Below, one piece after another: positions 1 to 6,178 of a stretch of 7,153 bases of DNA. Made by a program: the position numbers and the translations under genes. This stretch comes from Bryobacteraceae bacterium (lineage in GTDB: Bacteria > Acidobacteriota > Terriglobia > Bryobacterales > Bryobacteraceae), in NCBI GenBank assembly GCA_030039005.1, contig JASHQT010000333.1:1-7153 (forward strand). The letters run 5' to 3'. A model generated the notes under the pieces. That model made no database searches. It was given only the letters and a program-made list of their open reading frames with translations, and was not told the DNA's origin. Numbering within the stretch: the stretch's first letter is position 1; each line of letters starts with the position of its first letter.

Positions 1-294
1 GTTCCCAATTTCCTGCACCACTTCGACGCGCCCACCAACGAAAAGCTGTTGCGCAAAGTGCACGCGGCGTTGGCCGCGGACGGATTCGTGATCGCGCCCG
101 AGTTCATTCCCAACGAAGATCGCATCTCGCCCGCGCGCGACGCGGCCTTCAGCCTGCAAATGCTCGGAACCCCGGCGGGCGACGCGTATACCTATGCGGA
201 ACTGGAAAAAATGTTCCGCAACGCCGGCTTCGCGCGTAGCGAAATGCGCGAGTTGGCGCCCTTCCCGCAGCGCCTGGTGATCGCATACAAGTAG
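1..294 (+). CDS. SAM-dependent O-methyltransferase, C-terminal fragment (5' end outside window)
   Basis: The reading frame is open from the first base to a TAG stop at 292-294, giving 97 visible residues. The start lies to the left of the window. The fragment begins with a NFLHHF segment (visible residues 3-8). This is the typical strand after the SAM-binding core in class I methyltransferases of the Methyltransf_2 / small-molecule O-methyltransferase type. It continues with a helix, a strand (FVIAPEF, about 30-36) and the TYAELEKMFRNAGF helix (about 63-76) that usually precedes the last two strands. The expected role is transfer of a methyl group from SAM to a small-molecule hydroxyl or similar acceptor in the cytoplasm. 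The substrate cannot be read from this end. A TTG at 49 is an internal codon, not the start. The permease gene begins 27 bases after the stop, on the same strand and in the same frame, so co-transcription is likely. Confidence 0.85.
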   Translation, partial: VPNFLHHFDAPTNEKLLRKVHAALAADGFVIAPEFIPNEDRISPARDAAFSLQMLGTPAGDAYTYAELEKMFRNAGFARSEMRELAPFPQRLVIAYK

Positions 295-315
295 GTCTCG
301 TACAAGTAGATCCGC
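286..315 (+). repeat. 15-base imperfect tandem duplication carrying two in-frame stop codons
   Basis: The nine bases TACAAGTAG occur at 286-294 and again at 301-309. The two 15-base units match at 11 of 15 positions. Both copies keep the same frame, so the methyltransferase frame meets TAG at 292 and again at 307. It looks like a small local duplication of the gene's last codons and stop. It separates the methyltransferase from the permease, which lies in the same frame. Confidence 0.6.
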
Positions 316-321
316 AAACGC

Positions 322-1413
322 TTGACCAACAAACTGGTAGTCGAAAATCTGAAGCATCGCCCCGTGCGGACGCTGATCGGCATAGTCGTAATCGCCATTC
401 AGGTCACCCTGATCCTGACCTTGGTCGGATTGCGCGATGGAACACTCAGTTCCCAGGCCGAGCGTACGCGTGGCGTGGGCGCCGAGATCATGGTCCGCCC
501 TCCTGCGAGTTCAATTATCAGCATGACCGGCAACATGCCGATCGGCTACGTCGCTAAGATTGAGCAGCAACCGCACGTTGTTGCGGCCGTGGGCGTGCTG
601 CAACAACCCACAGAGCTGCTGAGCTATGTCACGGGGCTCGATCTGCGCCAGTTCGACAAGCTCAACGGCGGTTTCCATTACGTGTCCGGAGGACCGTTCC
701 AAGGGCCTTACGATGTGATGGTCGACGAATATTATGCGAGCCAGCACCGGGTGAAGGTCGGCGAGATGATTATGTTGCTGAACCATTCCTGGCGTGTTTC
801 CGCAATCTTCCAGCCCGGTATGCTGGCGCGCTTGGTGGTGCCGCTGGCGACGCTCCAGGATCTAACCGCGAGCACGGGCATGGTCACAGTAATCTACGTG
901 AAACTCGACGACCCTTCCCAAACCGATGCCGTGGTGATGTCGTTGCGCAACGTCCTCAAGGACGACAAGATCTACTCCATGGACGAGTTCACATCGCTAT
1001 TCTCGGTGAGCAACATCCCCATGCTGCAAGCGTTCCTTTGGGTCGTAATCGGCATCGGCATTGTAGTAGGGTTCATGGTGGTCCTTCTGTCCATGTACAG
1101 CGCCGTGCTGGAACGCACCCGCGAGATCGGCGTCCTGAAGGCTCTGGGCGCCTCGCCGGGCTACGTCTTGAATATCCTGCTGCGCGAGACGGCCCTGCTC
1201 GCTATTGCCGGATCGGTTCTCGGAATTCTTTTGTCCTACGTCACGCAGTTTCTGATTCACACGCTGGCGCCGGCTTCGCTCACCCAGGCGATTGTTCCGC
1301 GTTGGTGGCCCATCGCCGCAGCGATTGCAATTGGCGGCGCGCTGCTGGGCGCGCTCTATCCCGGTCTCAAGGCCGCGCGGCACGATCCCATTGAGGCTCT
1401 CGCTTATGACTAA
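322..1413 (+). CDS. ABC transporter permease, FtsX/MacB family
   Basis: This is a 363-residue inner-membrane permease subunit. The order is: a short cytoplasmic N-terminus (MTNKLVVENLKHRPVRT), transmembrane helix 1 at about 18-37, a periplasmic core domain at about 40-232 (MacB_PCD-like), then three C-terminal helices at about 237-259, 284-312 and 329-349. This is the type VII ABC (MacB/LolCE/DevC) topology. The cytoplasmic loop ERTREIGVLKALGAS (264-278), which couples to the ATPase, is strongly diagnostic. So is the C-terminal end LYPGLKAARHDPIEAL. The start is TTG at 322. No ATG is available near the conserved N-terminus, the in-frame stop at 307 limits extension, and later starts would remove helix 1. 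No clear Shine-Dalgarno precedes it, so translational coupling to the upstream gene is possible. The ATPase gene overlaps its stop by 8 bases. Exported substrate unknown: lipoprotein, lipid, peptide or small molecule are all seen in this family. Confidence 0.92.
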   Translation: MTNKLVVENLKHRPVRTLIGIVVIAIQVTLILTLVGLRDGTLSSQAERTRGVGAEIMVRPPASSIISMTGNMPIGYVAKIEQQPHVVAAVGVLQQPTELLSYVTGLDLRQFDKLNGGFHYVSGGPFQGPYDVMVDEYYASQHRVKVGEMIMLLNHSWRVSAIFQPGMLARLVVPLATLQDLTASTGMVTVIYVKLDDPSQTDAVVMSLRNVLKDDKIYSMDEFTSLFSVSNIPMLQAFLWVVIGIGIVVGFMVVLLSMYSAVLERTREIGVLKALGASPGYVLNILLRETALLAIAGSVLGILLSYVTQFLIHTLAPASLTQAIVPRWWPIAAAIAIGGALLGALYPGLKAARHDPIEALAYD

Positions 1414-2080
1414 AGAGCCCCTCATTTCCATCCGCGGATTACGCAAGATCTATCATGTAGGCGACGTGGACGTGCAAGCCCTGCGCGGCGTGGATTTGGA
1501 CGTGCAAGCGGGCGAATTTGTTTGTGTCGTAGGCCCCTCGGGTTCCGGCAAGTCCACGCTGTTTCATATTCTGGGCGGCCTGACCCATCCGACCTCCGGC
1601 AGCGTCCTCATCGCGGGCCGCGATTTGTTCGGAATGTCCGACGCTGAGCGCACGGATTTGCGCAAGGGAACGGTCGGTTTTGTTTTCCAGAAATATAATC
1701 TATTGCCGACGTTAACCGCGCGCGAGAACATCGAAATCGCGCGCGACATCGCGCACAAGAACGGACCGTTCGATCCCGAGTTCCTGAACGTGCTGCGTCT
1801 TTTGGGCATCGATGCACGCCTGAATCACAAGCCCCGGGCGCTTTCCGGCGGCGAGCAGCAGCGCGTCGCCATCGCGCGCGCCATCGTGAATCGTCCCGCC
1901 ATTTTGCTGGCCGATGAACCCACCGGCAATCTCGACACCCAGAATTCCAACGCCGTGCTGGGCCTGTTGCGCGATCTAAACAAGAACATGGGACAAACCA
2001 TTCTGATGATCACGCACAATCCTGAAGCCGCGGGCTACGGCGACCGCGTGGTCCATATGCGCGACGGCCACATGGAATGA
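1406..2080 (+). CDS. ABC transporter ATP-binding protein, LolD/MacB type
   Basis: This 224-residue nucleotide-binding subunit powers the permease encoded just upstream. All catalytic motifs are intact: Walker A GPSGSGKST (43-51), Q-loop Q95, signature LSGGEQQR (146-153), Walker B ILLADEP (166-172), D-loop NLD (175-177) and the switch histidine H204. The NLL after the Q-loop and the DEPTGNLD stretch are typical of LolD, MacB and FtsE relatives. Its length is normal for a stand-alone subunit of this group. The start is ATG at 1406, overlapping the permease stop in ATGACTAA, with a GAGG nine bases upstream. The same frame is open back to an upstream start at 1292, but those extra 38 residues lie inside the permease gene and look nothing like ABC sequence. 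The protein should sit on the cytoplasmic face of the inner membrane as a dimer. No adaptor gene follows, since the next gene is convergent. Confidence 0.95.
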   Translation: MTKEPLISIRGLRKIYHVGDVDVQALRGVDLDVQAGEFVCVVGPSGSGKSTLFHILGGLTHPTSGSVLIAGRDLFGMSDAERTDLRKGTVGFVFQKYNLLPTLTARENIEIARDIAHKNGPFDPEFLNVLRLLGIDARLNHKPRALSGGEQQRVAIARAIVNRPAILLADEPTGNLDTQNSNAVLGLLRDLNKNMGQTILMITHNPEAAGYGDRVVHMRDGHME

Positions 2081-2102
2081 GCCCTGCATCGATCGCGCTG
2101 CT

Positions 2103-3308
2103 TCAATCTCGCCAAAGCGTCTCGTGATCGCGCGCTGACGCGATATGGAAAAACTCCAGAAATTTCCTCTGCCGGGGAGGAGCATGGTGCGCGGACGCGG
2201 AAGGCGCGATCGATCGCGCGAGCGCGAGAATGCTTTGGCCCAGCCCCGAGCGCTGCGGCACAGGCGTTCCCTCCAGGATCGCTCCTTGGACGACCGGATA
2301 ATCGTTGGAGAACTGAAGCGCAATCGGCAAGCCGGCCAGTTGCGCCACCTCGCTGTCGGAGAGTCCGCGGTGCGCGGGATTCTTGCGGTTCAGCAACAGG
2401 CTGACTTTGTCGCTTAATCCCAGTTCCTTCAAGTGGCGCACGCGGTCCGCCGCCAGGTAGAGCGGCACCAGTTCGGGGGTGGTGACGAGAAATATGCGCC
2501 GCGCTTCGTGGAGAATTTGAACCGTGAAGGGATCCAGGCTGCTGGCCAGATCGGCGCAGACTGTGTCGTATTGGGCGCGTGCGAAACCCAGCACGATCTC
2601 CAGGCTCGCTGCCGTCAGATTGGCCGGAGGAGCGAGTTCGCCGGCGTGCAGCACGTCCAACCCATCCCAATGGCCCACCATCTGAGCCCACAGATCTTCG
2701 TCCATGGCGCCGGCGTGCTCCAGCGCATTGACGATGGAGGAACTGTTGCCCAACTTCAGTAGGAATTTTGTGACTCCCGCCATCAGGTCGCAATCCAGCA
2801 GCAGCGTCCGCACGTGCAACTCGTCGGCGAGCGCACAACTGGTGCTCACGGTAATGGTGGAGGAACCGACGCCGGGCTTGGCCGGGAGGAATGCGTACAG
2901 GTCGGCCAGGCGCACCATGGGCGCGGGACGTTTGGCGAGCTGCCGTGCGACGGATGCGATGGTTTCACCGAGCTTTTCGTGCGTCACCGGACCGGTCACC
3001 AGCTCGCGGACTCCCAGGTGCATCAGTTTCGGAATCAATTTTACGGGATCCGCCTCGCGAATCGCGCAGATGACGGGCAGGCCGGGCATGCAGTCATCGA
3101 TGCCGGCGGCAAGGGCCTCGAACTTCGCGAACTCTTCGGCGGAGATGAAGATGAAGTCCGGCTTGCGGGCGCGGACGGTCCGTAGCAGGTCTTCGGGTTC
3201 CGGGTACCTGGTGATCTGGCGCACCAGTTCGATTTCCGGAAATTCTGCGAGCGCGGTGACTAATTCCTGGTGGAGCGCAGCGTTGGGTACAACAAGAATC
3301 GTTCGCAT
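2103..3308 (-). CDS. cpaE: CpaE/TadZ-like protein: pseudoreceiver plus MinD/ParA-type ATPase domain
   Basis: The protein has 401 residues. Residues 1-125 resemble a response-regulator receiver, but Ser56 ends the strand PDFIFIS where the phosphorylated Asp belongs, and the usual Lys-Pro after strand 5 reads TGPV. It is therefore probably a pseudoreceiver. Residues about 133-370 form a MinD/ParA-type domain: deviant Walker A AKPGVGSST (143-151), switch strand LLLDCDLMAG with D172 and D174, Walker B-like YDTVCADL with D253, then LLLNRKN (304-310). The signature lysine (K144) is kept, but the usual P-loop lysine is S149. In the CpaE/TadZ family this arrangement places Tad/Flp pilus machinery at a defined cell site. 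That role here is inference, because no other tad gene is visible. The ATG at 3306-3308 has a GGGGGA eight bases upstream. The gene follows tig after 103 bases, on the same strand. A divergent MinD-like regulator is the alternative. Confidence 0.8.
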   Translation of the reverse strand: MRTILVVPNAALHQELVTALAEFPEIELVRQITRYPEPEDLLRTVRARKPDFIFISAEEFAKFEALAAGIDDCMPGLPVICAIREADPVKLIPKLMHLGVRELVTGPVTHEKLGETIASVARQLAKRPAPMVRLADLYAFLPAKPGVGSSTITVSTSCALADELHVRTLLLDCDLMAGVTKFLLKLGNSSSIVNALEHAGAMDEDLWAQMVGHWDGLDVLHAGELAPPANLTAASLEIVLGFARAQYDTVCADLASSLDPFTVQILHEARRIFLVTTPELVPLYLAADRVRHLKELGLSDKVSLLLNRKNPAHRGLSDSEVAQLAGLPIALQFSNDYPVVQGAILEGTPVPQRSGLGQSILALARSIAPSASAHHAPPRQRKFLEFFHIASARDHETLWRD

Positions 3309-3411
3309 CGGAGTTGTCCCCCGATCAAGTGGCGCAATCCGATCGCCGGGTATAAAGAATTGGTAGCGTTACTGGACTAGAACTCTCGATCTATCCTGTA
3401 CTTGCGGCGTT

Positions 3412-4725
3412 TCACTCAGATTCTGCGGAATCCGGCTCAGGCGTTTCGGGTGGGTCAGGCGCGATCTCGCCGGCTTCCTTGCGGGCGTGCTCGAACAGGA
3501 AACTCAAGGTCTTGTTGCTGCGGATCTGATAGGCGATGCGATTCAAAGTGCCGTCCTTCTGCAGCTTCTTGCGCACCGCGGCCACCGGCTCGCGCTGCTG
3601 CTTGGCGATGCGCTGGACCTCGGCATCCACTTCCTCGTTGGTGGGCGCGATGGCCTCGCGCTCGGCGATTTTGTCGACCAGCAGCGACGCTTTCACGTCG
3701 TGCATAGCTTTGGGCCGCTGGGTTTCCTTCACCTTAGCCCAATCGATCTTGAGCTTGGTGGGATCGATGCCGCGCTCGGCCAAATCGCGGAACTGCACTT
3801 CGAGCTGCGCTTCCATCTGCCGTTCGATATAAGCTTCCGGCACCGGAAAATCGTGGGTCTCAATCAGACGGTCGATCAGTTCCTCTTTGGCCTTGTTCTG
3901 CGATGCGTGCTCACGTTCGGCGAAAATGGCTTTGCGAACGGCATCGCGCAGATCATTGAGCGAAGGATAATCGCCCAAGTCCTGTGCGAACTCGTCGTTG
4001 AGTTCGGGCAACTCCTTGGTGCGGATCATGGTCAGGCTGGCGCGGAAGCGCACGGTTTTGCCTGCCAGCCGGGCCTGCCCGAAGTCCTCCGGATAGCTGA
4101 CATCGAATTCCTTCTCTTCGCCCGGCGACATCCCCAGGAGCGCTTCGGAGAAGCCGGCCATGGTGTCGGGATCGCCAATATGCAGGACCACCTCGTCCTG
4201 ATGAACAGGCTGCTCGACTCCCGAAATGCTGTCCAGCGTTACGACAGCGTAATCGCCATCGGCGACCGGACGCGGTTCTACGTTTACAAACTGCGCCTTT
4301 TGCTCGCGGATTTCATCCAGGCGCTTGGAGATGTCCTGGTCACTGACCTGCGGCTCGGTATAGTGCACGGTGACGCCGCGGTATTCGTTGAGCTCGATTT
4401 CGGGCGCGACTTCGAACTCGGCCTTGAAACGCAGCGGCTCGCCTTCGTGGAAATGGACGTCTTTGACGTTGGGACGCCCGACTACTTCCAGGTGCTCTTC
4501 TTCGACCTTTTGCTTGAAGAACTTCGGGAGCAGATTTTCGAGGACGTCTTCGCGCACCTGCCGGGAGAATTTGCTGCGGATCAGGCTGGCCGGGGCTTTA
4601 CCCGGACGAAATCCCGGCAGCTTGGCCTTCTGCTGGATGTTCGCGACAACTCGATCCGTCTCGCGCGCGATTTCATCCAGCGGGACGGTAATTTCGATTT
4701 CGTGCTTGCAACCTTCGACTAGCAT
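3412..4725 (-). CDS. tig: Trigger factor, ribosome-associated chaperone and peptidyl-prolyl isomerase
   Basis: From ATG 4725 the protein has 437 residues, normal for trigger factor. The N-terminal ribosome-binding domain (1 to about 115) carries the ribosome-docking loop GFRPGKAP at 38-45. The FKBP-like isomerase domain follows at about 150-235 (DGDYAVVTLD, then a MAGFSEALLGMSPGEEKEF core). The helical chaperone domain runs from about 240 to 415 and ends in an acidic, proline-rich tail. It binds near the ribosome exit tunnel and shields nascent chains. Start choice: the family normally opens a few residues before the CKHEIEITVP strand, which fits ATG 4723-4725. An in-frame ATG at 4774-4776 would add 17 residues that look like translated leader. 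Neither start has a good Shine-Dalgarno; the bases before 4725 on the coding strand read TTTCCTCC. The gene lies 91 bases after metK and may be read from the same transcript. Confidence 0.95.
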   Translation of the reverse strand: MLVEGCKHEIEITVPLDEIARETDRVVANIQQKAKLPGFRPGKAPASLIRSKFSRQVREDVLENLLPKFFKQKVEEEHLEVVGRPNVKDVHFHEGEPLRFKAEFEVAPEIELNEYRGVTVHYTEPQVSDQDISKRLDEIREQKAQFVNVEPRPVADGDYAVVTLDSISGVEQPVHQDEVVLHIGDPDTMAGFSEALLGMSPGEEKEFDVSYPEDFGQARLAGKTVRFRASLTMIRTKELPELNDEFAQDLGDYPSLNDLRDAVRKAIFAEREHASQNKAKEELIDRLIETHDFPVPEAYIERQMEAQLEVQFRDLAERGIDPTKLKIDWAKVKETQRPKAMHDVKASLLVDKIAEREAIAPTNEEVDAEVQRIAKQQREPVAAVRKKLQKDGTLNRIAYQIRSNKTLSFLFEHARKEAGEIAPDPPETPEPDSAESE

Positions 4726-4741
4726 GGAGGAAAGAGAACAG

Positions 4742-4760
4742 GCGGGATTCGGGGGCCCGC
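4742..4760 (-). terminator. Weak hairpin plus pyrimidine-rich tract between metK and tig
   Basis: On the minus strand GCGGG (from 4760) can pair with CCCGC (ending 4742) across a nine-base loop. The next bases are CTGTTCTCTTTCC, rich in T but interrupted. This could be a partial intrinsic terminator for metK or an attenuator in the tig leader. The stem is only five base pairs and the T-tract is broken, so it may simply be chance in GC-rich sequence. Confidence 0.25.
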
Positions 4761-4816
4761 GCTTCCATTGAAGCATCGAGCCCCGGCCAGAAGCAAATGG
4801 CTACGCCGCAAACGAG

Positions 4817-5983
4817 CTACTTCGCGACGGCGGCGACTTTGGCGCCTTCCTTGAGAGCTTCCGCTTTGTCGGTGGCTTCCCAAGTGAAGGTCTCTTCCGC
4901 GCGGCCGAAGTGGCCGTAGTACGAGGTCTTGCGATAGACCGGCCGGCGCAGCTTCAGAGTCTCGATCATGCCCTTCGGGGTGAGCTTGAAGTTCTGACGG
5001 ACAAGCTCCACCAAGTGCGCTTGATCCACTTTACCGGTTCCGAAGGTGTCCACCATGATGGAAACCGGTTCGGCGACGCCGATGGCGTAAGCGAGCTGCA
5101 CTTCGCAGCGCGACGCAAGGCCGGCCGCGACGATGTTCTTCGCCACATAGCGCGCCATGTAGCAGGCCGAGCGATCCACCTTCGTCGGATCCTTGCCGGA
5201 AAACGCGCCGCCGCCGTGACGGCCCATGCCGCCATAGGTGTCGACGATGATCTTGCGGCCGGTGAGGCCAGTATCGCCGTGCGGTCCGCCAATGACGAAA
5301 CGGCCCGTGGGGTTCACGTGATACCTGGTGGAGGAATCCACCAGGTTGCCGCCGACTACCGGGTCAATGATGTACTTCTTTACGTCGGCGCGGAGCTGCT
5401 CGGTGGTGACATCGTCATCGTGCTGGGTGGAGAGAACGACGGCATCGATGCGCACCGGCTTGTTGCCGTGATATTCGACGCTGACCTGGCTCTTGGCGTC
5501 CGGACGCAGATAGGTGAGTTTGCCCGTCCGGCGAATTTCGCTTTGCTGGCGGACCAGCTTGTGAGCCAGCATGATGGGCAGCGGCATCAGCTCCGGCGTT
5601 TCATCGGTGGCATAGCCGAACATCAAGCCCTGGTCGCCGGCGCCGCCGGTATCCACGCCCATGGCGATATCGGGGGATTGAGTCTGGATGGTGTTCAGGA
5701 TGCCGCAGGTTTTGGCATCGAAGCCCATCTTGGCGTCGGTGAACCCGATGTCGGCGATCACTTCGCGGGCCAGCTTGGGAACGTCCAGGATGGCCTTGGT
5801 GGTGATCTCACCGGCCACAACGCAAATACCGGTGGTGACCAGGGTTTCGCAAGCCACCCGGCTCATGGGATCTACCGCTAAACAGGCGTCCAGGACCGCG
5901 TCGGAAACCTGGTCCGCCATCTTGTCGGGATGTCCCTCGCTGACGGATTCCGACGTAAAAATATGCCGCAACTTTTCTGACAC
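4817..5983 (-). CDS. metK: S-adenosylmethionine synthetase (methionine adenosyltransferase)
   Basis: The enzyme makes SAM, phosphate and diphosphate from ATP and methionine in the cytoplasm. The 388-residue protein, near the usual family length, contains the hallmark segments [11 protein letters not shown] (11-21, ATP/Mg site), [12 protein letters not shown] (114-125) and the glycine-rich loop GGGAFSGKD (257-265). It ends with the conserved YYGHFGR block (355-361) plus a short alanine/lysine-rich tail. The start is GTG at 5981-5983. It has a strong GAGGAGG eight bases upstream, and the family sequence begins right there with [13 protein letters not shown]. An ATG at 6038-6040 is in frame and would add 19 residues, but this extension translates the ribosome binding site itself and looks like leader RNA. 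Upstream lie a likely promoter and a structured leader of about 148 bases. tig follows on the same strand. Confidence 0.97.
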   Translation of the reverse strand: MSEKLRHIFTSESVSEGHPDKMADQVSDAVLDACLAVDPMSRVACETLVTTGICVVAGEITTKAILDVPKLAREVIADIGFTDAKMGFDAKTCGILNTIQTQSPDIAMGVDTGGAGDQGLMFGYATDETPELMPLPIMLAHKLVRQQSEIRRTGKLTYLRPDAKSQVSVEYHGNKPVRIDAVVLSTQHDDDVTTEQLRADVKKYIIDPVVGGNLVDSSTRYHVNPTGRFVIGGPHGDTGLTGRKIIVDTYGGMGRHGGGAFSGKDPTKVDRSACYMARYVAKNIVAAGLASRCEVQLAYAIGVAEPVSIMVDTFGTGKVDQAHLVELVRQNFKLTPKGMIETLKLRRPVYRKTSYYGHFGRAEETFTWEATDKAEALKEGAKVAAVAK

Positions 5984-6131
5984 CGAATAAGCCTCCTCAA
6001 GCTTCTTAGAAAATGGAACGGTCGAGATTTTCCGACCCAAGAACCAAGAGGAAAGTCTATCGCTTTTGAAACATCCCGGTCAATGGAACCGGGGGTCCAT
6101 CCCTGATGCCCCTTCGTACTTTTGGTTCTAA
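5984..6131 (-). promoter_or_regulatory. Candidate structured metK 5' leader RNA (cis-regulatory)
   Basis: A start site about seven bases after the proposed -10 box would give a leader of about 148 nt, long for a housekeeping gene. A long-range helix can form between AGAACCAAAAG (6129-6119) and CTCTTGGTTCT (6050-6040), with 10 of 11 positions paired. It encloses two adjacent hairpins. The first is GGGG-CATC / GATG-GA-CCCC (6112-6092; three-base loop, two-base bulge). The second is CCCGGT / ACCGGG (6093-6088 and 6080-6075; seven-base loop). They share bases 6092-6093, so their full forms compete. After the helix comes GGTCG / CGACC (6037-6033 and 6024-6020) with an eight-base loop, then the Shine-Dalgarno. 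A distal GATG can replace the local one as partner of CATC. This is what a riboswitch or attenuator might look like, and the gene makes SAM. I do not see the SAM-I or SAM-II core consensus. Function is inference. Confidence 0.45.
5992..5998 (-). promoter_or_regulatory. Strong Shine-Dalgarno of metK, in the loop of a small hairpin
   Basis: GAGGAGG on the minus strand lies eight bases before the GTG codon and decides that start over the upstream ATG at 6040. AAGC (6004-6001) and GCTT (5992-5989) can close a four-pair stem with most of the Shine-Dalgarno in the loop. TCCTC at 6052-6048 could also pair with its GAGGA, which offers a possible way to mask it. Confidence 0.75.
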
Positions 6132-6137
6132 TACGCC

Positions 6138-6167
6138 ATTGTAGCGGGGGGATTGCATGCAAAGCAA
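6138..6167 (-). promoter_or_regulatory. metK: Probable sigma-70-type promoter of metK
   Basis: On the minus strand TACAAT (6143-6138) matches five of six positions of the -10 consensus. TTGCTT (6167-6162) keeps the TTG of the -35 box, with an 18-base spacer. The spacer carries a run of six C and most of a palindrome, TTGCATGCAA. The site lies about 60 bases after the cupin stop and is the best promoter-like sequence in the metK upstream gap. Confidence 0.5.
6153..6162. promoter_or_regulatory. Perfect 10-base palindrome inside the metK promoter spacer (possible operator)
   Basis: TTGCATGCAA is self-complementary and lies between the proposed -35 and -10 boxes, touching the -35 edge. A repressor bound here would block RNA polymerase. 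No known operator is recognised, and ten-base palindromes occur by chance at modest frequency. Confidence 0.3.
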
Positions 6168-6168
6168 A

Positions 6169-6178
6169 TGGCGCGCCA
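6169..6178. promoter_or_regulatory. Perfect 10-base palindrome just upstream of the metK -35 box
   Basis: TGGCGCGCCA is self-complementary and sits two bases upstream of the proposed -35 box on the minus strand. It lies seven bases from the other dyad, measured between their facing ends. It may be an activator or repressor site, or just GC-rich sequence. Confidence 0.2.

Noticed and set aside
1292..1405. Upstream extension of the ABC ATPase by 38 codons
   Set aside because: It lies inside the permease coding region and encodes basic, unrelated sequence. The family N-terminus begins at ATG 1406.
2035..2838. Open frame of 267 codons on the minus strand overlapping the CpaE-like gene in another frame
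   Set aside because: It is Arg/Gly/Ser-rich out-of-frame translation of the same DNA with no domain. The alternative frame has clear MinD/ParA motifs.
2704..3366. Open frame of 220 codons on the plus strand, antisense to the CpaE-like gene
   Set aside because: It is Ser/Arg-rich shadow sequence without motifs, opposite a well-supported gene.
3309..3411. AT-rich TATAAAGAAT at 3351-3360 as a promoter for the CpaE-like gene
   Set aside because: On the minus strand it gives only TATACC with no acceptable -35 box at normal spacing. On the plus strand there is no gene to drive. A weak promoter cannot be excluded.
3487..4722. Open frame of 411 codons on the plus strand, antisense to tig
   Set aside because: It mirrors almost the whole tig gene. 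Its composition follows from the GC-rich codons of tig, and it shows no recognisable domain. The minus-strand product is an unmistakable trigger factor.
4910..5881. Open frame of 323 codons on the plus strand, antisense to metK
   Set aside because: It is a shadow of metK. The sequence is low-complexity in Gly, Ala, Asp and His with no family features.
5984..6040. N-terminal extension of MetK from ATG 6040
   Set aside because: It would translate the GAGGAGG ribosome binding site. The family N-terminus starts at the GTG eight bases after that site.
5984..6131. SAM-I (S-box) or SAM-II riboswitch upstream of metK
   Set aside because: The conserved core sequences of those classes, as I know them, are not present. 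The structure found is therefore reported only as an unclassified candidate.
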